From the NCBI GenBank assembly GCA_028752905.1, contig JAQNBH010000133.1:110156-174155 (forward strand): a stretch of DNA of 64,000 bases, given 5' to 3'. This DNA is from Cladorhizidae sp. MBARI D1340-BT2. Its lineage: Eukaryota; Porifera; Demospongiae; Poecilosclerida; Cladorhizidae. The notes beneath the pieces were generated by a model. That model had not been told where the DNA came from. It saw nothing but the letters and a program-made list of their open reading frames with translations, and ran no database searches. Within the stretch, counting starts at the first letter, position 1; each line of letters opens with the position of its first letter. Of this stretch, positions 44,816 to 59,800 are shown piece by piece. The position numbers and the translations under genes were made by a program.

Positions 44816-47800
44816 TACAAGCCATGGTTCAGGCACTAATACTAGTCATGGTCCAGTCACTAATACTAGTCATGGTCCAGGCACTAATACTAGTCATGGT
44901 CCAGGCACTAATACTAGTCATGGTCCAGGCACTAATACTAGTCATGGTCCAGGCACTAATACTAGTCATGGTCCAGTCACTAATACTAGTCATGGTCCAG
45001 GCACTAATACTAGTCATGGTCCAGGCACTAATACTAGTCATGGTCCAGGCATTAATACTAGTCATGGTCCAGGCACTAATACTAGTCATGGTCCAGGCAC
45101 TAATACTAGTCATGGTCCAGGCACTAATACTAGTCATGGTCCAGGCACTAATACTAGTCATGGTCCAGGCACTAATACTAGTCATGGTCCAGGCATTAAT
45201 ACTAGTCATGGTCCAGGCACTAATACTAGTCATGGTCCAGGCACTAATACTAGTCATGGTCCAGGCACTAATACTAGTCATGGTCCAGGCACTAATACTA
45301 GTCATGGTCCAGGCACTAATACTAGTCATGGTCCAGGCACTAATACTAGCCATGGTCCAGGCACTAATACTAGTCATGGTCCAGGCACTAATACTAGTCA
45401 TGGTCCAGGCACTAATACTAGTCATGGTCCAGGCACTAATACTAGCCATGGTCCATGCACTAATACTAGTCATGGTCCAGGCACTAATACTAGTCATGGT
45501 CCAGGCACTAATACTAGCCATGGTCCAGGCACTAATACTAGTCATGGTCCAGGCACTAATACTAGTCATGGTCCAGGCACTAATACTAGCCATGGTCCAG
45601 GCACTAATACTAGCCATGGTCCAGGCACTAATACTAGTCATGGTCCAGGCACTAATACTAGTCATGGTCCAGGCACTAATACTAGCCATGGTCCAGGCAC
45701 TAATACTAGTCATGGTCCAGGCACTAATACTAGCCATGGTCCAGGCACTAATACTAGTCATGGTCCAGGCACTAATACTAGTCATGGTCCAGGCACTAAT
45801 ACTAGTCATGGTCCAGGCACTAATACTAGTCATGGTCCAGGCACTAATACTAGCCATGGTCCAGGCACTAATACTAGTCATGGTCCAGGCACTAATACTA
45901 GTCATGGTCCAGGCACTAATACTAGTCATGGTCCAGGAACTAATACTAGTCATGGTCCAGGCACTAATACTAGTCATGGTCCAGGCACTAATACTAGTCA
46001 TGGTCCAGGCACTAATACTAGTCATGGTCCAGGCACTAATACTAGTCATGGTTCAGGCACTAATACTAGCCATGGTCCAGGCACTAATACTAGTCATGGT
46101 CCAGGCACTAATACTAGCCATGGTCCAGGCACTAATACTAGCCATGGTCCAGGCACTAATACTAGTCATGGTCCAGGCACTAATACTAGTCATGGTCCAG
46201 GCACTAATACTAGTCATGGTCCAGTCGCTAATACTAGTCATGGTCAAGGCACTAATACTAGTCATGGTGCAGGCACTAATACTAGTCATGGTCCAGGCAC
46301 TAATACTAGTCATGGTCCAGGCACTAATACTAGTCATGGTCCAGGCACTAATACTAGCCATGGTCCAGGCACTAATACTAGTCATGGTCCAGGCACTAAT
46401 ACTAGTCATGGTCCAGGCACTAATACTAGTCATGGTCCAGGCACTAATACTAGCCATGGTCCAGGCACTAATACTAGCCATGGTCCAGGCACTAATACTA
46501 GCCATGGTCCAGGCACTAATACTAGTCATGGTCCAGGCACTAATACTAGCCATGGTCCAGGCACTAATACTAGCCATGGTCCAGGCACTAATACTAGTCA
46601 TGGTCCAGGCACTAATACTAGCCATGGTCCAGGCACTAATACTAGTCATGGTCCAGGCACTAATACTAGCCATGGTCCAGGCACTAATACTAGTCATGGT
46701 CCAGGCACTAATACTAGTCATGGTCCAGGCACTAATACTAGTCATGGTCCAGGCACTAATACTAGTCATGGTCCAGGCACTAATACTAGTCATGGTCCAG
46801 GCACTAATACTAGTCATGGTCCAGGCACTAATACTAGTCATGGTCCAGGTACTAATACCAGTCATGGTCCAGGCACTAATACTAGCCATGGTCCAGGCAC
46901 TAATACTAGTCATGGTCCAGGCACTAATACTAGTCATGGTCCAGGCACTAATACTAGTCATGGTCCAGGCACTAATACTAGCCATGGTCCAGGCACTAAT
47001 ACTAGTCATGGTCCAGGCACTAATACTAGCCATGGTCCAGGCACTAATACTAGTCATGGTCCAGGCACTAATACTAGTCATTGTCCAGGCACTAATACTA
47101 GTCATGGTCCAGGCACTAATACTAGTCATGGTCCAGGCACTAATACTAGCCATGGTCCAGGCACTAATACTAGCCATGGTCCAGGCACTAATACTAATCA
47201 TGGTCCAGGCACTAATACTAGCCATGGTCCAGGCTCTAATACTAGTCATGGTCAAGGCACTAATACTAGTCATGGTCCAGGCACTAATACTAGTCATGGT
47301 CCAGGCACTAATACTAGTCATGGTCCAGGCACTAATACTAGCCATGGTCCAGGCACTAATACTAGTCATGGTCCAGTCACTAATACTAGTCATGGTCCAG
47401 GCACTAATACTAGTCATGGTCCAGGCACTAATACTAGTCATGGTCCAGGCACTAATACTAGTCATGGTCCAGGCTCTAATACTAGCCATGGTCCAGGCAC
47501 TAATACTAGTCATGGTCCAGGCACTAATACTAGTCATGGTCCAGGCACTAATACTAGTCATGGTCCAGGCACTAATACTAGCCATGGTCCAGGCACTAAT
47601 ACTAGTCATGGTCCAGTCACTAATACTAGTCATGGTCCAGGCACTAATACTAGTCATGGTCCAGGCACTAATACTAGTCATGGTCTAGGCACTAATACTA
47701 GTCATGGTCAAGGCACTAATACTAGTCATGGTCCAGGCACTAATACTAGTCATGGTCCAGGCACTAATACTAGTCATGGTCCAGTCACTAATACTAGCCA

Positions 47801-50800
47801 TGGTCCAGGCACTAATACTAGTCATGGTCCAGGCACTAATACTAGTCATGGTCCAGGCACTAATACTAGCCATGGTCCAGGCACTAATACTAGTCATGGT
47901 CCAGGCACTAATACTAGCCATGGTCCAGGCACTAATACTAGTCATGGTCTAGGCACTAATACTAGTCATGGTCTAGGCACTAATACTAGTCATGGTCCAG
48001 TCACTAATACTAGCCATGGTCCAGGCACTAATACTAGCCATGGTCCAGGCACTAATACTAGTCATGGTCCAGGCACTAATACTAGTCATGGTCCAGGCAC
48101 TAATACTAGCCATGGTCCAGGCACTAATACTAGTCATGGTCCAGGCACTAATACTAGTCATGGTCCAGGCTCTAATACTAGTCATGGTCCAGGCACTAAT
48201 ACTAGTCATGGTCCAGGCACTAATACTAGTCATGGTCCAGGCACTAATACTAGTCATGGTCTAGGCACTAATACTAGTCATGGTCTAGGCACTAATACTA
48301 GTCATGGTCCAGTCACTAATACTAGCCATGGTCCAGGCACTAATACTAGCCATGGTCCAGGCACTAATACTAGTCATGGTCCAGGCACTAATACTAGTCA
48401 TGGTCCAGGCACTAATACTAGTCATGGTCCAGGCACTAATACTAGTCATGGTCCAGGCTCTAATACTAGTCATGGTCCAGGCACTAATACTAGTCATGGT
48501 CCAGGCACTAATACTAGTCATGGTCCAGGCACTAATACTAGTCATGGTCCAGGCACTAATACTAGTCATGGTCCAGGCACTAATACTAGTCATGGTCCAG
48601 GCACTAATACTAGCCATGGTCCAGGCACTAATACTAGTCATGGTCCAGGCACTAATACTAGACATGGTCCAGGCACTAATACTAGTCATGGTCCAGGCAC
48701 TAATACTAGCCATGGTCCAGGCACTAATACTAGTCATGGTCCAGGCACTAATACTAGTCATGGTCAACGCACTAATACTAGTCATGGTCCAGGCACTAAT
48801 ACTAGTCATGGTCCAGGCACTAATACTAGTCATGGTCCAGGCACTAATACTAGTCATGGTCCAGGCACTAATACTAGTCATGGTCCAGGCACTAATACTA
48901 GTCATGGTCCAGGCACTAATACTAGTCATGGTCCAGGCACTAATACTAGTCATGGTCCAGGCACTAATACTAGTCATGGTCCAGGCACTAATACTAGCCA
49001 TGGTCCAGGCACTAATACTAGCCATGGTCCAAGGTCTAATACTAGTCATGGTCCAGGCACTAATACTAGTCATGGTCCAGGCACTAATACTAGTCATGGT
49101 CCAGGCACTAATACTAGCCATGGTCCAGGCACTAATACTAGTCATGGTCCAGGCACTAATACTAGTCATGGTCCAGTCACTAATACTAGTCATGGTCCAG
49201 GCACTAATACTAGTCATGGTCCAGTCACTAATACTAGTCATGGTCCAGGCTCTAATACTAGTCATGGTCAAGGCACTAATACTAGTCATGGTCCAGGCAC
49301 TAATACTAGTCATGGTCCAGTCACTAATACTAGTCATGGTCCAGGCACTAATACTAGCCATGGTCCAGGCACTAATACTAGTCATGGTCCAGGCACTAAT
49401 ACTAGTCATGGTCCAGTCACTAATACTAGTCATGGTCCAGGCACTAATACTAGTCATGGTCCAGGCACTAATACTAGTCATGGTCCAGGCACTAATACTA
49501 GTCATGGTCCAGGCACTAATACTAGTCATGGTCTAGGCACTAATACTAGTCATGGTCTAGGCACTAATACTAGTCATGGTCCAGGCACTAATACTAGTCA
49601 TGGTCCAGGCACTAATACTAGTCATGGTCCAGGCTCTAATACTAGCCATGGTCCAGGCACTAATACTAGTCATGGTCCAGGCACTAATACTAGTCATGGT
49701 CCAGGCACTAATACTAGTCATGGTCTAGGCACTAATACTAGTCATGGTCCAGTCACTAATACTAGCCATGGTCCAGGCACTAATACTAGTCATGGTCTAG
49801 GCACTAATACTAGTCATGGTCAAGGCACTAATACTAGTCATGGTCCAGGCACTAATACTAGTCATGGTCTAGGCACTAATACTAGTCATGGTCTAGGCAC
49901 TAATACTAGTCATGGTCCAGTCACTAATACTAGCCATGGTCCAGGCACTAATACTAGTCATGGTCCAGGCACTAATACTAGTCATGGTCCAGGCACTAAT
50001 ACTAGCCATGGTCCAGGCACTAATACTAGTCATGGTCTAGGCACTAATACTAGTCATGGTCTAGGCACTAATACTAGTCATGGTCCAGTCACTAATACTA
50101 GCCATGGTCCAGGCACTAATACTAGCCATGGTCCAGGCACTAATACTAGTCATGGTCCAGTCACTAATACTAGTCATGGTCCAGGCACTAATACTAGTCA
50201 TGGTCCAGGCACTAATACTAGTCATGGTCCAGGCTCTAATACTAGTCATGGTCCAGGCACTAATACTAGTCATGGTCCAGGCACTAATACTAGTCATGGT
50301 CCAGGCACTAATACTAGTCATGGTCTAGGCACTAATACTAGTCATGGTCTAGGCACTAATACTAGTCATGGTCCAGTCACTAATACTAGCCATGGTCCAG
50401 GCACTAATACTAGCCATGGTCCAGGCACTAATACTAGTCATGGTCCAGGCACTAATACTAGTCATGGTCCAGGCACTAATACTAGTCATGGTCCAGGCAC
50501 TAATACTAGTCATGGTCCAGGCTCTAATACTAGTCATGGTCCAGGCACTAATACTAGTCATGGTCCAGGCACTAATACTAGTCATGGTCCAGGCACTAAT
50601 ACTAGTCATGGTCCAGGCACTAATACTAGCCATGGTCCAGGCACTAATACTAGTCATGGTCCAGGCACTAATACTAGCCATGGTCCAGGCACTAATACTA
50701 GTCATGGTCCAGGCACTAATACTAGACATGGTCCAGGCACTAATACTAGTCATGGTCCAGGCACTAATACTAGCCATGGTCCAGGCACTAATACTAGTCA

Positions 50801-53800
50801 TGGTCCAGGCACTAATACTAGTCATGGTCAACGCACTAATACTAGTCATGGTCTAGGCACTAATACTAGTCATGGTCCAGGCACTAATACTAGTCATGGT
50901 CCAGGCACTAATACTAGTCATGGTCCAGGCACTAATACTAGTCATGGTCCAGGCACTAATACTAGTCATGGTCCAGGCACTAATACTAGTCATGGTCCAG
51001 GCACTAATACTAGCCATGGTCCAAGGTCTAATACTAGTCATGGTCCAGGCACTAATACTAGTCATGGTCCAGGCACTAATACTAGTCATGGTCCAGGCAC
51101 TAATACTAGTCATAGTCCAGGCACTAATACTAGTCATGGTCCAGGCACTAATACTAGTCATAGTCCAGGCACTAATACTAGTCATGGTCCAGGCACTAAT
51201 ACTAGTCATAGTCCAGGCACTAATACTAGTCATGGTCCAGGCACTAATACTAGTCATGGTCCAGGCACTAATACTAGCCATGGTCCAGGCACTAATACTA
51301 GTCATGATCCAGGCACTAATACTAGTCATGGTCCAGGCACTAATACTAGTCATGGTCCAGGCACTAATACTAGTCATGGTCCAGGCACTAATACTAGTCA
51401 TGGTCCAGGCACTAATACTAGTCATGGTCCAGGCACTAATACTAGTCATGGTCCAGGCACTAATACTAGCCATGGTCCAAGGTCTAATACTAGTCATGGT
51501 CCAGGCACTAATACTAGTCATGGTCCAGGCACTAATACTAGTCATGGTCCAGGCACTAATACTAGCCATGGTCCAGGCACTAATACTAGTCATGGTCCAG
51601 GCACTAATACTAGTCATGGTCCAGGCACTAATACTAGTCATGGTCCAGGCACTAATACTAGCCATGGTCCAGGCACTAATACTAGTCATGGTCTAGGCAC
51701 TAATACTAGTCATGGTACAGGCACTAATACTAGTCATGGTCCAGGCACTAATACTAGTCATGGTCCAGGCACTAATACTAGACATGATCCAGGCACTAAT
51801 ACTAGTCATGGTCCAGGCACTAATACTAGTCATGGTCCATGCACTAATACTAGTCATGGTCCAGGCACTAATACTATTCATGGTGCAGGCACTAATACTA
51901 GTCATGGTCCAGGCACTAATACTAGTCATGGTCCAGGCACTAATACTAGTCATGGTCCAGGCACTAATACTAGCCATGGTCCAGGCACTAATACTAGTCA
52001 TGGTCCAGGCACTAATACTAGCCATGGTCCAGGCACTAATACTAGTCATGGTCCAGGCACTAATACTAGTCATGGTCCAGGCACTAATACTAGTCATGGT
52101 CCAGGCACTAATACTAGTCATGGTCCAGGCACTAATACTAGTCATGGTCCAGGCACTAATACTAGTCATGGTCCAGGCACTAATACTAGTCATGGTCCAG
52201 GCACTAATACTAGCCATGGTCCAGGCACTAATACTAGCCATGGTCCAGGCACTAATACTAGTCATGGTCCAGGCACTAATACTAGTCATGGTCCAGGCAC
52301 TAATACTAGTCATGGTCCAGCACTAATACTAGCCATGGTCCAGGCACTAATACTCGTCATGGTCAAGGCACTAATACTAGCCATGGTCCAGGCACTAATA
52401 CTAGTCATGGTCCAGGCACTAATACTAGTCATGGTCCAGGCACTAATACTAGTCATGGTCAAGGCACTAATACTAGTCATGGTCCAGGCACTAATACTAG
52501 TCATGGTCCAGGCACTAATACTAGTCATGGTCCAGGCACTAATACTAGCCATGGTCCAGGCACTAATACTAGTCATGGTCCAGGCACTAATACTAGTCAT
52601 GGTCCAGGCAATAATACTAGTCATGGTCCAGGCACTAATACTAGCCATGGTCCAGGCACTAATACTAGTCATGGTCCAGGCACTAATACTAGTCATGGTC
52701 CAGGCACTAATACTAGTCATGGTCCAGGCACTAATACTAGTCATGGTCCAGGCACTAATACTAGTCATGGTCCAGGCACTAATACTAGTCATGGTCCAGG
52801 CACTAATACTAGTCATGGTCCAGGTACTAATACCAGTCATGGTCCAGGCACTAATACTAGCCATGGTCCAGGCACTAATACTAGTCATGGTCCAGGCACT
52901 AATACTAGTCATGGTCCAGGCACTAATACTAGTCATGGTCCAGGCACTAATACTAGCCATGGTCCAGGCACTAATACTAGTCATGGTCCAGGCACTAATA
53001 CTAGCCATGGTCCAGGCACTAATACTAGTCATGGTCCAGGCACTAATACTAGTCATGGTCCAGGCACTAATACTAGCCATGGTCCAGGCACTAATACTAG
53101 CCATGGTCCAGTCACTAATACTAGTCATGGTCCAGGCACTAATACTAATCATGGTCCAGGCACTAATACTAGCCATGGTCCAGGCTCTAATACTAGTCAT
53201 GGTCAAGGCACTAATACTAGTCATGGTCCAGGCACTAATACTAGTCATGGTCCAGGCACTAATACTAGTCATGGTCCAGGCACTAATACTAGCCATGGTC
53301 CAGGCACTAATACTAGTCATGGTCCAGTCACTAATACTAGTCATGGTCCAGGCACTAATACTAGTCATGGTCCAGGCACTAATACTAGTCATGGTCCAGG
53401 CACTAATACTAGTCATGGTCCAGGCTCTAATACTAGCCATGGTCCAGGCACTAATACTAGTCATGGTCCAGGCACTAATACTAGTCATGGTCCAGGCACT
53501 AATACTAGTCATGGTCCAGGCACTAATACTAGCCATGGTCCAGGCACTAATACTAGTCATGGTCCAGTCACTAATACTAGTCATGGTCCAGGCACTAATA
53601 CTAGTCATGGTCCAGGCACTAATACTAGTCATGGTCTAGGCACTAATACTAGTCATGGTCAAGGCACTAATACTAGTCATGGTCCAGGCACTAATACTAG
53701 TCATGGTCTAGGCACTAATACTAGTCATGGTCCAGTCACTAATACTAGCCATGGTCCAGGCACTAATACTAGTCATGGTCCAGGCACTAATACTAGTCAT

Positions 53801-56800
53801 GGTCCAGGCACTAATACTAGCCATGGTCCAGGCACTAATACTAGTCATGGTCCAGGCACTAATACTAGCCATGGTCCAGGCACTAATACTAGTCATGGTC
53901 TAGGCACTAATACTAGTCATGGTCTAGGCACTAATACTAGTCATGGTCCAGTCACTAATACTAGCCATGGTCCAGGCACTAATACTAGCCATGGTCCAGG
54001 CACTAATACTAGTCATGGTCCAGGCACTAATACTAGTCATGGTCCAGGCACTAATACTAGTCATGGTCCAGGCACTAATACTAGTCATGGTCCAGGCTCT
54101 AATACTAGTCATGGTCCAGGCACTAATACTAGTCATGGTCCAGGCACTAATACTAGTCATGGTCCAGGCACTAATACTAGTCATGGTCCAGGCTCTAATA
54201 CTAGTCATGGTCCAGGCACTAATACTAGTCATGGTCCAGGCACTAATACTAGCCATGGTCCAGGCACTAATACTAGTCATGGTCCAGGCACTAATACTAG
54301 TCATGGTCCAGGCTCTAATACTAGTCATGGTCCAGGCACTAATACTAGTCATGGTCCAGGCACTAATACTAGTCATGGTCCAGGCACTAATACTAGTCAT
54401 GGTCTAGGCACTAATACTAGTCATGGTCTAGGCACTAATACTAGTCATGGTCCAGTCACTAATACTAGCCATGGTCCAGGCACTAATACTAGCCATGGTC
54501 CAGGCACTAATACTAGTCATGGTCCAGGCACTAATACTAGTCATGGTCCAGGCACTAATACTAGTCATGGTCCCGGCACTAATACTAGTCATGGTCCAGG
54601 CTCTAATACTAGTCATGGTCCAGGCACTAATACTAGTCATGGTCCAGGCACTAATACTAGTCATGGTCCAGGCACTAATACTAGTCATGGTCCAGGCACT
54701 AATACTAGCCATGGTCCAGGCACTAATACTAGTCATGGTCCAGGCACTAATACTAGTCATGGTCCAGGCACTAATACTAGTCATGGTCCAGGCACTAATA
54801 CTAGTCATGGTCCAGGCACTAATACTAGCCATGGTCCAGGCACTAATACTAGTCATGGTCCAGGCACTAATACTAGACATGGTCCAGGCACTAATACTAG
54901 TCATGGTCCAGGCACTAATACTAGCCATGGTCCAGGCACTAATACTAGTCATGGTCCAGGCACTAATACTAGTCATGGTCAACGCACTAATACTAGTCAT
55001 GGTCCAGGCACTAATACTAGTCATGGTCCAGGCACTAATACTAGTCATGGTCCAGGCACTAATACTAGTCATGGTCCAGGCACTAATACTAGTCATGGTC
55101 CAGGCACTAATACTAGTCATGGTCCAGGCACTAATACTAGCCATGGTCCAGGCACTAATACTAGCCATGGTCCAAGGTCTAATACTAGTCATGGTCCAGG
55201 CACTAATACTAGTCATGGTCCAGGCACTAATACTAGTCATGGTCCAGGCACTAATACTAGTCATGGTCCAGGCACTAATACTAGTCATGGTCCAGGCACT
55301 AATACTAGTCATGGTCCAGGCACTAATACTAGTCATGGTCCAGTCACTAATACTAGCCATGGTCCAGGCACTAATACTAGTCATGGTCCAGGCACTAATA
55401 CTAGTCATGGTCCAGGCACTAATACTAGCCATGGTCCAGGCACTAATACTAGTCATGGTCCAGGCACTAATACTAGCCATGGTCCAGGCACTAATACTAG
55501 TCATGGTCTAGGCACTAATACTAGTCATGGTCTAGGCACTAATACTAGTCATGGTCCAGTCACTAATACTAGCCATGGTCCAGGCACTAATACTAGCCAT
55601 GGTCCAGGCACTAATACTAGTCATGGTCCAGGCACTAATACTAGTCATGGTCCAGGCACTAATACTAGCCATGGTCCAGGCTCTAATACTAGTCATGGTC
55701 CAGGCACTAATACTAGTCATGGTCCAGGCACTAATACTAGTCATGGTCAGGCACTAATACTAGTCATGGTCTAGGCACTAATACTAGTCATGGTCTAGGC
55801 ACTAATACTAGTCATGGTCCAGTCACTAATACTAGCCATGGTCCAGGCACTAATACTAGCCATGGTCCAGGCACTAATACTAGTCATGGTCCAGGCACTA
55901 ATACTAGTCATGGTCCAGGCACTAATACTAGTCATGGTCCAGGCACTAATACTAGTCATGGTCCAGGCTCTAATACTAGTCATGGTCCAGGCACTAATAC
56001 TAGTCATGGTCCAGGCACTAATACTAGTCATGGTCCAGGCACTAATACTAGTCATGGTCCAGGCACTAATACTAGCCATGGTCCAGGCACTAATACTAGT
56101 CATGGTCCAGGCACTAATACTAGTCATGGTCCAGGCACTAATACTAGTCATGGTCCAGGCACTAATACTAGTCATGGTCCAGGCACTAATACTAGCCATG
56201 GTCCAGGCACTAATACTAGTCATGGTCCAGGCACTAATACTAGACATGGTCCAGGCACTAATACTAGTCATGGTCCAGGCACTAATACTAGCCATGGTCC
56301 AGGCACTAATACTAGTCATGGTCCAGGCACTAATACTAGTCATGGTCAACGCACTAATACTAGTCATGGTCCAGGCACTAATACTAGTCATGGTCCAGGC
56401 ACTAATACTAGTCATGGTCCAGGCACTAATACTAGTCATGGTCCAGGCACTAATACTAGTCATGGTCCAGGCACTAATACTAGTCATGGTCCAGGCACTA
56501 ATACTAGTCATGGTCCAGGCACTAATACTAGTCATGGTCCAGGCACTAATACTAGTCATGGTCCAGGCACTAATACTAGTCATGGTCCAGGCACTAATAC
56601 TAGCCATGGTCCAGGCACTAATACTAGCCATGGTCCAAGGTCTAATACTAGTCATGGTCCAGGCACTAATACTAGTCATGGTCCAGGCACTAATACTAGT
56701 CATGGTCCAGGCACTAATACTAGCCATGGTCCAGGCACTAATACTAGTCATGGTCCAGGCACTAATACTAGTCATGGTCCAGTCACTAATACTAGTCATG

Positions 56801-59800
56801 GTCCAGGCACTAATACTAGTCATGGTCCAGTCACTAATACTAGTCATGGTCCAGGCTCTAATACTAGTCATGGTCAAGGCACTAATACTAGTCATGGTCC
56901 AGGCACTAATACTAGTCATGGTCCAGTCACTAATACTAGTCATGGTCCAGGCACTAATACTAGCCATGGTCCAGGCACTAATACTAGTCATGGTCCAGGC
57001 ACTAATACTAGTCATGGTCCAGTCACTAATACTAGTCATGGTCCAGGCACTAATACTAGTCATGGTCCAGGCACTAATACTAGTCATGGTCCAGGCACTA
57101 ATACTAGTCATGGTCCAGGCACTAATACTAGTCATGGTCTAGGCACTAATACTAGTCATGGTCTAGGCACTAATACTAGTCATGGTCCAGGCACTAATAC
57201 TAGTCATGGTCCAGGCACTAATACTAGTCATGGTCCAGGCACTAATACTAGTCATGGTCTAGGCACTAATACTAGTCATGGTCTAGGCACTAATACTAGT
57301 CATGGTCCAGGCACTAATACTAGTCATGGTCCAGGCACTAATACTAGCCATGGTCCAGGCACTAATACTAGTCATGGTCCAGGCACTAATACTAGCCATG
57401 GTCCAGGCACTAATACTAGTCATGGTCTAGGCACTAATACTAGTCATGGTCAAGGCACTAATACTAGTCATGGTCCAGGCACTAATACTAGTCATGGTCT
57501 AGGCACTAATACTAGTCATGGTCTAGGCACTAATACTAGTCATGGTCCAGTCACTAATACTAGCCATGGTCCAGGCACTAATACTAGTCATGGTCCAGGC
57601 ACTAATACTAGTCATGGTCCAGGCACTAATACTAGCCATGGTCCAGGCACTAATACTAGTCATGGTCTAGGCACTAATACTAGTCATGGTCTAGGCACTA
57701 ATACTAGTCATGGTCCAGTCACTAATACTAGTCATGGTCCAGGCACTAATACTAGCCATGGTCCAGGCACTAATACTAGTCATGGTCCAGGCACTAATAC
57801 TAGTCATGGTCCAGGCACTAATACTAGTCATGGTCCAGGCACTAATACTAGTCATGGTCCAGGCTCTAATACTAGTCATGGTCCAGGCACTAATACTAGT
57901 CATGGTCCAGGCACTAATACTAGTCATGGTCCAGGCACTAATACTAGTCATGGTCTAGGCACTAATACTAGTCATGGTCTAGGCACTAATACTAGTCATG
58001 GTCCAGTCACTAATACTAGCCATGGTCCAGGCACTAATACTAGCCATGGTCCAGGCACTAATACTAGTCATGGTCCAGGCACTAATACTAGTCATGGTCC
58101 AGGCACTAATACTAGTCATGGTCCAGGCACTAATACTAGTCATGGTCCAGGCTCTAATACTAGTCATGGTCCAGGCACTAATACTAGTCATGGTCCAGGC
58201 ACTAATACTAGTCATGGTCCAGGCACTAATACTAGTCATGGTCCAGGCACTAATACTAGCCATGGTCCAGGCACTAATACTAGTCATGGTCCAGGCACTA
58301 ATACTAGTCATGGTCCAGGCACTAATACTAGTCATGGTCCAGGCACTAATACTAGTCATGGTCCAGGCACTAATACTAGCCATGGTCCAGGCACTAATAC
58401 TAGTCATGGTCCAGGCACTAATACTAGACATGGTCCAGGCACTAATACTAGTCATGGTCCAGGCACTAATACTAGCCATGGTCCAGGCACTAATACTAGT
58501 CATGGTCCAGGCACTAATACTAGTCATGGTCAACGCACTAATACTAGTCATGGTCTAGGCACTAATACTAGTCATGGTCCAGGCACTAATACTAGTCATG
58601 GTCCAGGCACTAATACTAGTCATGGTCCAGGCACTAATACTAGTCATGGTCCAGGCACTAATACTAGTCATGGTCCAGGCACTAATACTAGCCATGGTCC
58701 AAGGTCTAATACTAGTCATGGTCCAGGCACTAATACTAGTCATGGTCCAGGCACTAATACTAGTCATGGTCCAGGCACTAATACTAGTCATAGTCCAGGC
58801 ACTAATACTAGTCATGGTCCAGGCACTAATACTAGTCATAGTCCAGGCACTAATACTAGTCATGGTCCAGGCACTAATACTAGTCATAGTCCAGGCACTA
58901 ATACTAGTCATGGTCCAGGCACTAATACTAGTCATGGTCCAGGCACTAATACTAGCCATGGTCCAGGCACTAATACTAGTCATGGTCCAGGCACTAATAC
59001 TAGTCATGGTCCAGGCACTAATACTAGTCATGGTCCAGGCACTAATACTAGTCATGGTCCAGGCACTAATACTAGTCATGGTCCAGGCACTAATACTAGT
59101 CATGGTCCAGGCACTAATACTAGTCATGGTCCAGGCACTAATACTAGCCATGGTCCAAGGTCTAATACTAGTCATGGTTCAGGCACTAATACTAGTCATG
59201 GTCCAGGCACTAATACTAGTCATGGTCCAGGCACTAATACTAGCCATGGTCCAGGCACTAATACTAGTCATGGTCCAGGCACTAATACTAGTCATGGTCC
59301 AGGCACTAATACTAGTCATGGTCCAGGCATTAATACTAGCCATGGTCCAGGCACTAATACTAGTCATGGTCTAGGCACTAATACTAGTCATGGTACAGGC
59401 ACTAATACTAGTCATGGTCCAGGCACTAATACTAGTCATGGTCCAGGCACTAATACTAGACATGATCCAGGCACTAATACTAGTCATGGTCCAGGCACTA
59501 ATACTAGTCATGGTCCATGCACTAATACTAGTCATGGTCCAGGCACTAATACTATTCATGGTGCAGGCACTAATACTAGTCATGGTCCAGGCACTAATAC
59601 TAGTCATGGTCCAGGCACTAATACTAGTCATGGTCCAGGCACTAATACTAGCCATGGTCCAGGCACTAATACTAGTCATGGTCCAGGCACTAATACTAGC
59701 CATGGTCCAGGCACTAATACTAGTCATGGTCCAGGCACTAATACTAGTCATGGTCCAGGCACTAATACTAGTCATGGTCTAGGCACTAATACTAGTCATG

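Noticed and set aside
44742..53639. A 2,965-codon frame (TNTSHGPG repeats) preceded by 26 non-repeat residues
   Set aside because: Parallel frames are open on both strands, a one-base deletion near 52320 switches the frame, and the leader has no recognisable signal or domain.
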